In this document: positions 15,595-23,698 of the stretch, piece after piece
Layout: each line of letters opens with the position of its first letter
Numbering within the stretch: position 1 is the first letter of the stretch
Assembly: GCF_010668805.1 (NCBI RefSeq)
Contig: NZ_WUFT01000016.1
Span: 1 to 64,000 of the forward strand
From: Rhizobium phaseoli
Lineage (GTDB): Bacteria > Pseudomonadota > Alphaproteobacteria > Rhizobiales > Rhizobiaceae
Direction of reading: 5' to 3'
DNA length: 64,000 bases
Notes under the pieces: generated by a model
Databases searched by the model: none
What the model was told of the DNA's origin: nothing
The model's input: the letters and a program-made list of their open reading frames with translations, nothing else
Position numbers and translations under genes: made by a program

Positions 15595-17306
15595 GCCGCT
15601 TGATCCATTGCAGCAAACAGCGATAGCGGCGGATGGGCGCAAGGATCAGTCATGACCTCGATCAGCAAAGGACCGTCTCCAGAAAGACCGCGTTCGAGGT
15701 ATCTGGGAAGATCGGCGGGATCGGAAATGCGGACTGCCGGGCAGCCGCAGGCCTCCGCAATTTTCTGATGGTCGACATCCGCAAAGCTGCAGGCGGTCGT
15801 GAACCTGCCGAACTTGGCAGTTTCCGCGTCACGCTGAAAACCAAGGATGCCATTGTTCAACACGATAATGAGGATGGGAAGCTTGCTTCGCACCATGGTC
15901 TCAAGCTCCGCCCAGCTATGCGCGAAGCCGCCGTCCCCGACGATCGAAACGACCGGCTTATCGGGCTCTGCCACTTTCGCGCCGAGCGCAAGCGGCAGGC
16001 CCCACCCAAGTCCAGCAAGGCCCCGCGGCAAGAGAAATCGCATGCCCGGCGAAAGCGCCCGCAACTGGCCAGCGACCCACATCGAGGAATAGCTCGCATC
16101 GGCAACAACGGTCGTCTCTGCCGTCAACAACTGTTGCAGCTCGAACATGATCCGCTCGGGACGGATCGGACTGGCATCCGACCGGGCAACCGATTGCCGG
16201 TCTGCGTCAAACGCGCGCCAGAACCCGGCGATCCTGTCAGTCAGTTGATTGCGCTTCGATTTGCGGTGGGAGAGATCGCTTCCGGCGAGCTCGCTTCGAA
16301 GCGCCCGAATGATCTCGGCCGCGTCGCCTGCCAGCCTGACCGCTTCATACGTGCGACCGATTTCGGCGGGATCGACATCGACATGGATAACTGACGCGGA
16401 CCGGGGAATCTGACGCCAACTATCCGTGCCATTCTGATTGGTCCGCGTCCCGACCAGAACAACGAGATCGGCCTCTTCGACAAGCGCGACGGTATGTCGT
16501 CCGAGCGACCGCGGTCCCACGAGAGCACCGAGAACCCCGGCCGACAGGGGATGGAATTCGTCGACAACACCTTTTCCCATGTTGGTCGTGACGACGGGAA
16601 GCGAGGCCTCATCTTGTAGCGCCGAAAGTTCGGCGGCGGCGCGGCTTGCGTGAACGCCGCCTCCCGCGATGATGATGGGAGCATGAGCTGCCGCGATCAT
16701 CGAGGCTGCGCGCTCGATGTCGTCATTGCGCGGGCGCAACCGATCAAGCGGCCAGTGACCCAGGGTAGCCTCGCGCCGAAATGGCGAAGGCGCTATCTGC
16801 TCTCGCAATAGGTCGGCGGGAAGCAAGAGAGCTACCGGCCCCGGCCGGCCCGAGGTTGCCGTCGTGAAGGCCGCATCGACGTAGTCGTCGATCCGTTCCG
16901 CAACGATCACCTTGCGCACCCACTTTGTGCAGGATTGGAATAATGCAAGATGGTCGAGTTCCTGGAATGCGTTGCGGTCGGCCTGATCTCGTTCAACGTC
17001 CTGGACAAGAGCGACAATCGGAACGCTGGCCTTCAATGCTTCGGCCAACGGCGGAACGAGAAGCGTTGCGGCGGGTCCGTTTTGCGCTGCGACCACGCCG
17101 ACCTTCCCGGACAGGCGCGCATAGCCATCAGCCATGGTCCCGCCCATGTTTTCCTGACGGTAGGCGACTTGGCGGATGCCAATCGCTTCGGCGGCGAGGA
17201 TCACCGCCGAAGGCAGGCTCTGGGCAAATATGTGGGTGACGTCGTGCCTCTTGAGAGAATGAGCGATACGCTCGGCGACGGTGAAAACATCAGTTGCCAT
17301 GGTCAC
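15591..17306 (-). CDS. ThDP-dependent enzyme, acetolactate-synthase-like
   Basis: 571 residues from GTG 17306, which overlaps the aminotransferase stop (an ATG at 17300 is the alternative). The domain order is Pyr (1-170), central (190-330) and PP (370-540). The ThDP-activating Glu is in YRQENMGGTMADGYAR. The Mg-ThDP motif is GDGGFAHSWAELETMVRSKL to LNNGILGF. The AHAS/oxalyl-CoA/benzoylformate-decarboxylase superfamily is certain, the reaction is not: it may condense, cleave or decarboxylate a 2-oxo acid. No regulatory small subunit gene is nearby, which argues against a biosynthetic acetolactate synthase. The pathway is presumably fed by the upstream aminotransferase. Confidence 0.9.
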   Translation of the reverse strand: MTMATDVFTVAERIAHSLKRHDVTHIFAQSLPSAVILAAEAIGIRQVAYRQENMGGTMADGYARLSGKVGVVAAQNGPAATLLVPPLAEALKASVPIVALVQDVERDQADRNAFQELDHLALFQSCTKWVRKVIVAERIDDYVDAAFTTATSGRPGPVALLLPADLLREQIAPSPFRREATLGHWPLDRLRPRNDDIERAASMIAAAHAPIIIAGGGVHASRAAAELSALQDEASLPVVTTNMGKGVVDEFHPLSAGVLGALVGPRSLGRHTVALVEEADLVVLVGTRTNQNGTDSWRQIPRSASVIHVDVDPAEIGRTYEAVRLAGDAAEIIRALRSELAGSDLSHRKSKRNQLTDRIAGFWRAFDADRQSVARSDASPIRPERIMFELQQLLTAETTVVADASYSSMWVAGQLRALSPGMRFLLPRGLAGLGWGLPLALGAKVAEPDKPVVSIVGDGGFAHSWAELETMVRSKLPILIIVLNNGILGFQRDAETAKFGRFTTACSFADVDHQKIAEACGCPAVRISDPADLPRYLERGLSGDGPLLIEVMTDPCAHPPLSLFAAMDQAA

Positions 17307-18664
17307 ATGCCTGCTTCTGTTGGGTTTGCTTCAAGGACTGAAAGGAAATCTGCGAAGGCTGAGATAACCGCATCACCGTCGGCCTTCGTCATCGCCGTCG
17401 AAAGGCATGCCGCGGCACCATTCGGAAGCAGAATGCCGCAATCGAGGAAATGCCTGGAAAGGCGAGCCATCAATTCGGCCTCTTCCGGCACGAGATAGGC
17501 CTCTCGGAAGTCGGTTGGCTCCTGGCCTTTCGGATGGATGCGAAACAATGATGCGGCCCCCGTCACGCAGAAGGCCGCGCCGCGGCGCTCGATCTCCTTT
17601 CGAAGGCCGACCCGAATGCTATCGCCAAGGCTTTCGAGCGAGCCGAACGCGGCCTCCGTCATCGCCTCCATTGCGACCCGCCCTGCGACCATTGATACCG
17701 GATTTGCCGAAAACGTGCCGCCTTGCGGAAGCAGCGGCTTGCCGCTGTCGCTCGCGAAGACCCGCATGATTTCCTCACGCCCACCAACTGCTCCGACGGG
17801 AAAACCTCCGCCGATGATCTTCCCAGCCGCGATCAAGTCGGGCTGCAGGCCATAGCGAGCCGAAGACCCCGCATATGACTGTCGCAGATTGAGGACTTCG
17901 TCGGCGACGACGAGGATTCCGTATTGCTTGGCTATCGCACCGACGGCGGCAAGGAAGCTCGGTTCGGGCGCAATCAGCCCGGCGCGGCTCGGCATCGGAT
18001 CAATCAGGATACACGCCAATGAAGGGGCTGCAGAAGCTATCCGACGCTCGAGATCCGTGACGTCATTGAATCGGACAACGGTGACCTCCTCACCAACCGA
18101 GGGCGGCATACCACGATAGGAAGGCACAGCCGACGATCGCTGTGGGTCGTTCCAGATAGCCGGCGACACCGCCTGCCCCGTTTCCGCCCAGTCGTAAGCG
18201 CCGTGATAGGCGCCTTCGATGCGTGCAACGCCTGGCCGGCAGGTAAATGCACGGGCGGCCTTGATCGCAAACATCACAGCCTCGGTCCCGCTGTTGACGA
18301 AACGAATATGTTCGACTGCGGGAATGCGCTCGATCAACAACTCGGCCAGCGTGATCTCGTGCTCGGTAGGGTTGGAGAAACACGTGCCGCGGTGAAGAAG
18401 GTCTGCAACCGCGTCGGCGACTGGAAGGAAACCATGGCCGTGGATCAGCGTCGTGAAATTGTTGTTGAGGTCCAGGAGGCGATTGCCATCGACATCGATG
18501 AGATAGGCTCCCTCCCCGCGGGAAATGTAGAGCGGGCTGGGCTCATGATCCACGGTGACCCGCGTGATGCCCGTCGGAAATACCCGGCGCCCCCTCTTGA
18601 AGAAATGTTCGGACCTCGACCGGGAATAGCCCCGGCCGCTTCGCGATAAATCTGGGTGAAACAT
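17303..18664 (-). CDS. class III aminotransferase, glutamate-1-semialdehyde-mutase-like
   Basis: 453 residues from ATG 18664 (GGAGAAGA upstream). A fold-type I PLP enzyme of class III: SGTEAVMFAIKAARAFT (PLP phosphate), IEGAYHGAYDW, LVVADEVLNLRQS (Asp contacting the PLP N1), AGKIIGGGFPVGA (Schiff-base Lys) and GGTFSANPVS. The closest form is the GSA-aminomutase-like group, which includes omega-aminotransferases and other non-haem enzymes. It is first in an operon with the ThDP enzyme and SDR. Two copies of the GntR-type palindrome lie 45-90 bases upstream. With the polyamine-type transporter it probably starts degradation of an imported amine or amino acid (inference). Confidence 0.9.
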   Translation of the reverse strand: MFHPDLSRSGRGYSRSRSEHFFKRGRRVFPTGITRVTVDHEPSPLYISRGEGAYLIDVDGNRLLDLNNNFTTLIHGHGFLPVADAVADLLHRGTCFSNPTEHEITLAELLIERIPAVEHIRFVNSGTEAVMFAIKAARAFTCRPGVARIEGAYHGAYDWAETGQAVSPAIWNDPQRSSAVPSYRGMPPSVGEEVTVVRFNDVTDLERRIASAAPSLACILIDPMPSRAGLIAPEPSFLAAVGAIAKQYGILVVADEVLNLRQSYAGSSARYGLQPDLIAAGKIIGGGFPVGAVGGREEIMRVFASDSGKPLLPQGGTFSANPVSMVAGRVAMEAMTEAAFGSLESLGDSIRVGLRKEIERRGAAFCVTGAASLFRIHPKGQEPTDFREAYLVPEEAELMARLSRHFLDCGILLPNGAAACLSTAMTKADGDAVISAFADFLSVLEANPTEAGM

Positions 18665-18708
18665 CAATCTTCTCCGGCCAACAGGGGTCGCGGCGCAACC
18701 CTTCATAA

Positions 18709-18724
18709 TTTTGTTATAACAAAA
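18709..18724. promoter_or_regulatory. palindromic GntR-type operator before the aminotransferase operon
   Basis: Perfect 16-bp palindrome TTTTGTTATAACAAAA, 45 bases upstream of the aminotransferase ATG. Same consensus (TTTTGTTRYAACAAAA) as the sites at 19499-19516 and 25915-25930. Confidence 0.7.
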
Positions 18725-18737
18725 ATCATGAACTTGA

Positions 18738-18753
18738 AGAAGTTGCAACAAAA
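18738..18753. promoter_or_regulatory. second, half-conserved GntR-type operator
   Basis: AGAAGTTGCAACAAAA: the centre and right half fit TTTTGTTRYAACAAAA, the left outer bases do not. Its centre is 29 bases from the centre of the perfect site at 18709-18724, close to three helical turns, which suits cooperative binding. Confidence 0.5.
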
Positions 18754-18768
18754 AAATGACGACAGACG

Positions 18769-19467
18769 TTATTGCCGGTTGAGACGCTCCTGTGCAGCCT
18801 TCTTTAGGCGCCGGTAGCCGTCGCGAATATCGTTTTCCATCGCCGCGCGGACAGCAGACGGATCTTTATCCACGAGCCCCTCAATCGCGGCCATGTGGTT
18901 GTGCACTCCATACTTGGCCTCGGCAAACTCGGGATAGAGATTGTGGAACGAAGCGCCGACCCTTAGCCAAAGCGCCTCAATGGTTGAAAGGAGGTGCGGC
19001 ATCTCACAAAGCCGATAGATCGCAAAGTGAAATTCTTTATTGTCGTGAAGAGCGTCGCCATAACGCATCTCGTCAAGTGACAGCGTTATTTTCTCTTGCA
19101 GACAGAGCAGGTTATCGATGGTCTCGCCTGTCGCCCGGGACGCGCCTTTCTCGGTAGCCAACCCCTCAAGGGCAAGCCGCATCTGAGTGACTTCGTAAAG
19201 CGCGGCGAGATCGAGATGCGGGACGATGACGGTTTTAGGGCCCACCATTGCGAGCGCGCCCTCAAAGACCAACCGGTTGATCGCCTCGCGCGCCGGTGTG
19301 GCGCCAACGTTCAGTAATTCGGCTACCGAGCGGATGGGCAGCTTGTGACCCGGCTTGTAAGTACCGCGCGCGAGTAACTCCTTGATGGAGGCGTAGGCAA
19401 AGTCGCTGAGCCGCCCCACCTGCGTGTCCGACGCCTGCGATTCCTCAATGGTTGTATTTTTGTTCAA
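18769..19467 (-). CDS. GntR family regulator, FCD (FadR-like) subfamily
   Basis: 232 residues from a TTG start at 19467, preceded by GGGAG at 7 bases; an upstream ATG at 19554 would include the operator and lacks a ribosome binding site. The winged helix at about residues 20-85 has KLPIRSVAELLNVGATPAREAINRLVFEGAL. The FCD effector domain at about 95-225 has metal/ligand histidines in DNKEFHFAIYRL and YGVHNHMAAIEGL. It is transcribed away from the ABC transporter and towards the aminotransferase operon. The palindrome 32-49 bases upstream of its own start indicates autoregulation. The ligand is probably the transported amine or a breakdown product (inference). Confidence 0.88.
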   Translation of the reverse strand: MNKNTTIEESQASDTQVGRLSDFAYASIKELLARGTYKPGHKLPIRSVAELLNVGATPAREAINRLVFEGALAMVGPKTVIVPHLDLAALYEVTQMRLALEGLATEKGASRATGETIDNLLCLQEKITLSLDEMRYGDALHDNKEFHFAIYRLCEMPHLLSTIEALWLRVGASFHNLYPEFAEAKYGVHNHMAAIEGLVDKDPSAVRAAMENDIRDGYRRLKKAAQERLNRQ

Positions 19468-19498
19468 TTTTAATCTCCCACGTGTTGACTTCTTCACA

Positions 19499-19516
19499 TT
19501 TTTGTTGCAACAAAAA
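19499..19516. promoter_or_regulatory. perfect palindromic operator upstream of the GntR gene
   Basis: Perfect 18-bp palindrome TTTTTGTTGCAACAAAAA, 32 bases before the TTG start of the GntR gene. A weaker site with the core GTTGCAAC lies at 19668-19675, 35 bases before the transporter ATPase start. Confidence 0.75.
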
Positions 19517-19709
19517 CAAAGCCGCCGGAAAACGAACCTGTAATGTGACAGCATAACGGGATCGTGATTATCAGCAACGGCTTGGCCGCGAAAAGCGATG
19601 CCAGAATGGTGCCGGTCTTATCGGCACTACGCTCTTGGATCTGGCACTGCACCCGCGGGGCCGGGAGGTTGCAACACGTTTTAACACACACGATGAGGGG
19701 ATATATCAT

Positions 19710-20819
19710 TTGATTGGCGCAGCTGTTTTCATCGATCGCATAGGAAAGTCCTATGGCAACCAGACTGCCGTTGGCGCAGTGACCTTGGACATTCCGGCCG
19801 GCGAATTCCTGTCGATCCTAGGTCCTTCCGGATCGGGAAAGACGACGCTTCTGACAATGATCGCCGGTTTCGAAAGCCCTTCTGCCGGACGCATCATTAT
19901 TGGCGGGCGCGATGTCACCACCATATCACCCGATCGCCGCAACATCGGGATGGTCTTTCAGCGTTATGCCTTGTTCCCGCATCTGACCGTTGCTGAGAAC
20001 ATCGCCTTTCCACTGAAGATGCGCGGCATACACAAGAATCTCAGAGCCGAACGCGTCGGTCGTGCGCTCAACCTCGTCCAACTCCCCGACTACGCCAGGC
20101 GCTATCCCCACGAACTCTCCGGCGGCCAGCAACAGCGAGTGGCGGTCGCGCGTGCGATTGTCTTCGAACCGCCCGTACTCCTGATGGACGAACCGCTTGG
20201 AGCGCTGGACAAGAAGCTGCGCGAATCCATGCAGCTCGAGATAAAACAGTTGCAGCAGCGTCTGGGCGCTACGGTCATCTATGTGACGCACGATCAGGAG
20301 GAGGCGTTGACGATGTCCGACCGGATCGCTGTTATGGCAAAGGGCGAAATCGCACAACTCGGAACCCCGGCGGAGATTTACTGCAATCCACAGAGTGCCT
20401 TTGTCGCGGATTTCATCGGAAAGATGAACTTTCTGACCGGAGAATTCCTGGGCGAGATCGCTGGCAGCCAGACGATCAGACTGGGTGATGACGTGGTCAT
20501 TGATACGCCGGGCGCTGCTCCGGGTTTCAATGGTTCGGCAAGGATCGGCGATCGCATTCGCCTTGCGCTCCGGCCAGAGCGCCTCGGCCTTGCGGCGCGT
20601 GGCGCAGGCGGAAAGAACGCGCTTCCTGGCCGCATCGAAACCTCAGTCTTTGCAGGCTCCTTCGACCTTCATCTCGTTCGCACTGATTTCGGGAGCGGAG
20701 AGATCATTCAGGTCCAGACCCCCACCGATGGGATGAGGGCGCCGTTTGCAACGGGCACACTCGTGGATGTCGTTGCCGAGCGTGATGGCCTGCGGCTCTT
20801 TGCCGAACTGGAGGCATGA
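19710..20819 (+). CDS. PotA-like ABC transporter ATP-binding protein
   Basis: 369 residues from TTG 19710, with GAGGGG 9 bases upstream; the in-frame region before it looks non-coding. Complete ABC ATPase: Walker A GPSGSGKTT, Q-loop FQRYALFP, signature LSGGQQQRVAVARAI, Walker B VLLMDEPLGALD, H-loop THDQEEA. The C-terminal TOBE-like domain (about 275-365, LRPERLGLAARG) is typical of spermidine/putrescine and related (CUT1/MOI-type) importers. First gene of a four-gene operon with two permeases and a binding protein. The GTTGCAAC core at 19668-19675 suggests weak control by the GntR regulator. Confidence 0.92.
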   Translation: MIGAAVFIDRIGKSYGNQTAVGAVTLDIPAGEFLSILGPSGSGKTTLLTMIAGFESPSAGRIIIGGRDVTTISPDRRNIGMVFQRYALFPHLTVAENIAFPLKMRGIHKNLRAERVGRALNLVQLPDYARRYPHELSGGQQQRVAVARAIVFEPPVLLMDEPLGALDKKLRESMQLEIKQLQQRLGATVIYVTHDQEEALTMSDRIAVMAKGEIAQLGTPAEIYCNPQSAFVADFIGKMNFLTGEFLGEIAGSQTIRLGDDVVIDTPGAAPGFNGSARIGDRIRLALRPERLGLAARGAGGKNALPGRIETSVFAGSFDLHLVRTDFGSGEIIQVQTPTDGMRAPFATGTLVDVVAERDGLRLFAELEA

Positions 20820-20820
20820 G

Positions 20821-21729
20821 ATGACCGTGACCGCCGATGATCTCGCCCATACATCGACCCCTCCAGCAAGCTGGTTATTTTCCCGCTCGGCCCGGCGTTA
20901 TTCGCACGCGCTGACGCTGCTGCTTATTGCCCCGTTGATGCTCCTATTGGCAGCAGGCTTCGTCTATCCGATCAGCCGGCTCATCTCTCTGAGCTTCATG
21001 GCGCCGGGATTCACGCTCGAATACTACAAGCGGATCGTTACCGAGCCGCTTTACATCGACGTCCTGCTGCGCACGTTGCAGACTGGAGCAATCGTCACGG
21101 TGGCAAGCCTGCTGCTCGGATATCCGGTCGCCTTCCTCATGGCGCGCGCCAAGGGCAAGACTGCAATGATCGTCGCGGCGGCGGTGTTCGTGCCACTGTG
21201 GACCTCGGTGCTGGTGCGATCTTACGCGTGGATCGTGCTGTTGCAGCGAAAGGGCATTGTAAATGGCTTGTTGATGGAAAGCGGCCTCGCTACCAGCCCT
21301 TTAAAGCTTCTCTATACCGAGGGCGCCGTCATCCTTGCGATGACGCATGTCCTGATGCCCTTCATGATCCTGCCGATCTGCAATGCTCTTCGCACTATTC
21401 CTGCGGAATACTGCCAGGCAGCCCGCAATCTCGGCGCCGGCCCAGCGGGCGCCTTCATGCGCGTGACCTTGCCGCTTAGCCTGCCTGGAATTTTCGCCGG
21501 GTGTGTCATGTGCTTCATTCTGGCAATCGGTTTTTACATTACGCCGGCACTCGTTGGCGGACCGGGGGCATTGATGATGGCAACGCTGATCGGTCAGCAA
21601 ACCACCGTCCTTCTTGACTGGCCGTTCGCGGCAGCGCTCGCGACTGTCCTTCTGACCACGACGCTCGTCTTTGTCCTTGTGTTCCGCAAGGCGCTTTCCC
21701 TCAGCAAAGGAATGAACAGTGTCAACTGA
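20821..21729 (+). CDS. ABC transporter permease, PotB-like
   Basis: 302 residues from ATG 20821, immediately after the ATPase stop. Six hydrophobic segments, and the EAA loop AEYCQAARNLGAGPAGAFMRVTLPLSLPGIFAG that docks with the ATPase. Belongs to the polyamine/Fe/thiamine-type binding-protein-dependent permeases. It pairs with the next gene as a heterodimer, and its 3' end overlaps that gene's start by 11 bases. Confidence 0.9.
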   Translation: MTVTADDLAHTSTPPASWLFSRSARRYSHALTLLLIAPLMLLLAAGFVYPISRLISLSFMAPGFTLEYYKRIVTEPLYIDVLLRTLQTGAIVTVASLLLGYPVAFLMARAKGKTAMIVAAAVFVPLWTSVLVRSYAWIVLLQRKGIVNGLLMESGLATSPLKLLYTEGAVILAMTHVLMPFMILPICNALRTIPAEYCQAARNLGAGPAGAFMRVTLPLSLPGIFAGCVMCFILAIGFYITPALVGGPGALMMATLIGQQTTVLLDWPFAAALATVLLTTTLVFVLVFRKALSLSKGMNSVN

Positions 21730-22558
21730 TCCCGCAGCTATAGCGCCACGCTCGCACAGCGACCACCGACCTATTCGCAAGTCAGCCTCGCGGCTTTTTG
21801 GAGGATTCTTGATTGGCGCGATCCTGTTCTTTTTGGTGTTGCCGACGCTGCTCGTCATCCCGATTTCGCTGAATGGCAGCAGCTACATCCAGTTCCCACC
21901 GAAGGGGCTGACGCTTCGCTGGTATAGCGAATTTCTTTCCGATCCGGACTGGCGCGCGGCGACGATCTTCAGTTTGAAGATTGCGCTATCGACAACGATC
22001 GCCTCGACGACCATTGGCACCTTGGCCGCTGTCGGGCTCGTTCGCGGTAATCTGCCGGGAAAGGCCTTTCTGCAAGCATTGTCGCTCGGGCCAATGATTG
22101 TCCCCCATGTGGTCTTTGGTGTTGCCCTTTACCTGATTTTTTCGCCGCTTGGCCTGACCGGCAATTTTGCTGGATTCCTGATCGCACACACGGTGCTTTC
22201 GGTCCCCTACGTTATCATCACCGTGTCGGCGGCACTCGAGCGCTTCGACCCGTCGCTTGAACTTGCCGCACTGAATTGCGGGGCAAGCCGGAGCCGCGCA
22301 TTCTTCAGCATCGTGCTCCCAAACATCTCGCCGGCGGTCGCGGCCGCTTCGGTCTTTGCGTTTCTGGCGTCTTTCGATGAGGCAACTGTCGCATTCTTCA
22401 TTTCCGATACCGGCGGCAAAACGATCAGCCGCAAGATGTTCGAGGACATCGACTTCAATCTCACCCCGGTCATCGCCGCCGTTTCGACGCTGCTCGTCGC
22501 GGTATCGCTCATTCTCATGGGCTCCATCCATCTCCTTACCGGCCGCGGGGAGGACTAA
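21719..22558 (+). CDS. ABC transporter permease, PotC-like
   Basis: 279 residues from GTG 21719, which overlaps the previous gene. Signal-anchor-like first helix (FLIGAILFFLVLPTLLVIPISL), six hydrophobic segments, EAA loop LELAALNCGASRSRAFFSIVLPNISPAVAAA. Forms the inner-membrane channel with the PotB-like permease. The C-terminus LLTGRGED is short. Confidence 0.9.
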   Translation: MSTDPAAIAPRSHSDHRPIRKSASRLFGGFLIGAILFFLVLPTLLVIPISLNGSSYIQFPPKGLTLRWYSEFLSDPDWRAATIFSLKIALSTTIASTTIGTLAAVGLVRGNLPGKAFLQALSLGPMIVPHVVFGVALYLIFSPLGLTGNFAGFLIAHTVLSVPYVIITVSAALERFDPSLELAALNCGASRSRAFFSIVLPNISPAVAAASVFAFLASFDEATVAFFISDTGGKTISRKMFEDIDFNLTPVIAAVSTLLVAVSLILMGSIHLLTGRGED

Positions 22559-22592
22559 CGTGGCCACATTCATCCGGACAGAGGAACACGCG

Positions 22593-23651
22593 ATGAAAAA
22601 GCAACCCAAGATCAAGCTTTTGCTGCTCGCGGTTTGCCTCACACTTTCTGGTGTGGGAGCGGCGCAGGCCGAAGAGCAGGTTATCATTGCGACCACTGGT
22701 GGCGCCTACGATGCGGCGCTCCGAAAATTTTGGTTCGAGCCATTTACCGAAGAGACCGGCATTAAGATAGTTTCGGTAGCCGCGACAAATGCGGAGATGC
22801 GGGCGAAAGCTTCGGCCATGGTCAAGACTGGAAATGTGACCTGGGACCTTTATCCGGACGGCGAGATCCAGGCGAGCGCTGAAACGCATCGGCTGACGTC
22901 TGAAGACCTCACCGAATTTTGCAAGCCGTTCCGTGACCGGCCAGACCTGGTGGAGGATGCCTGCGTCAGTGCCGGGGCCAGGCTTTTTTCGACCGCAACG
23001 CTCATGGCCTACGACCCAACCGGCTTCAAAGATGGAAATCCGTCGAGCTGGGCCGACATGTGGGACCAGACGAAATTTCCGGGTGGGCGGTCGTTTCCAA
23101 ATTTCGACGATCCGTGGCGGGTCATGGCTGCCGCGCTGCTGGCCGATGGCGTTCCGCGCGATAAGCTTTTTCCGCTCGACGTCGACCGCGCACTGAAAAA
23201 GCTCGACGAAATTCGTCCCGCGATATCGCTCTGGTGGAAGACCGGCGACCAGAGCGTCCAGGGCTTTCGCAACGGCGATTACAGCATCGGGCAGATCTGG
23301 CTGACACGTGCAAATACCCTGAAGGCTGAAGGCCGCCAGATCGCCTGGTCCAAGAAGGCTTCTTTCCTGGTCGGTGATCGGCTGACCGTCATCAAGGACG
23401 CGCCGAACCGCACGAGCGCGTTGAAGCTGGTCGGCTACTGGCTTGATCATCCTGAGGCTCAGGCGAAAGTCTGCGAGGAACTCCTCTGCACGCCGCCCAG
23501 TCGCAAGGCAATAGGATTGATGTCGCCGGCAGCACGTGCGGCGCTACCGAGCGACGACGACATCAGGGACTACATCGTCATTCCGGACGCCAAATGGATC
23601 AATGAAAATGCCGCGATAATGCTCGCGCGATGGAATGCGTGGATCCGATGA
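22593..23651 (+). CDS. extracellular substrate-binding protein, PotD-like
   Basis: 352 residues from ATG 22593 (GAGGA upstream). Sec signal peptide MKKQPKIKLLLLAVCLTLSG, with cleavage at AQA-E. The mature part begins EEQVIIATTGGAYDAALRKFWFEPFTEETGI, the start of a polyamine/amine-type type-2 binding fold. Aromatic residues WSKKASF and QSVQGFRNG are typical of the ligand cleft. Captures the substrate in the periplasm. Genome context (aminotransferase, ThDP enzyme, SDR) suggests an amino compound rather than a metal or sulfate. The operon ends in a strong hairpin at 23655-23691. Confidence 0.9.
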   Translation: MKKQPKIKLLLLAVCLTLSGVGAAQAEEQVIIATTGGAYDAALRKFWFEPFTEETGIKIVSVAATNAEMRAKASAMVKTGNVTWDLYPDGEIQASAETHRLTSEDLTEFCKPFRDRPDLVEDACVSAGARLFSTATLMAYDPTGFKDGNPSSWADMWDQTKFPGGRSFPNFDDPWRVMAAALLADGVPRDKLFPLDVDRALKKLDEIRPAISLWWKTGDQSVQGFRNGDYSIGQIWLTRANTLKAEGRQIAWSKKASFLVGDRLTVIKDAPNRTSALKLVGYWLDHPEAQAKVCEELLCTPPSRKAIGLMSPAARAALPSDDDIRDYIVIPDAKWINENAAIMLARWNAWIR

Positions 23652-23654
23652 GAG

Positions 23655-23691
23655 TCACCCCCGGGGGAGGAGAAGCGCCGCCCGGGGGTGA
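23655..23691. terminator. bidirectional terminator-like hairpin between convergent genes
   Basis: Perfect 11-bp arms TCACCCCCGGG (23655-23665) and CCCGGGGGTGA (23681-23691), with a 15-base loop, between the ABC operon (+) and the oxoamine-synthase-like gene (-). No T-tract follows on either side, so termination strength is uncertain. Confidence 0.6.
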
Positions 23692-23698
23692 AGACCGA

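Noticed and set aside
15633..16394. 253-codon plus-strand frame opposite the ThDP enzyme gene
   Set aside because: No family resemblance; the minus-strand ThDP motifs are complete.
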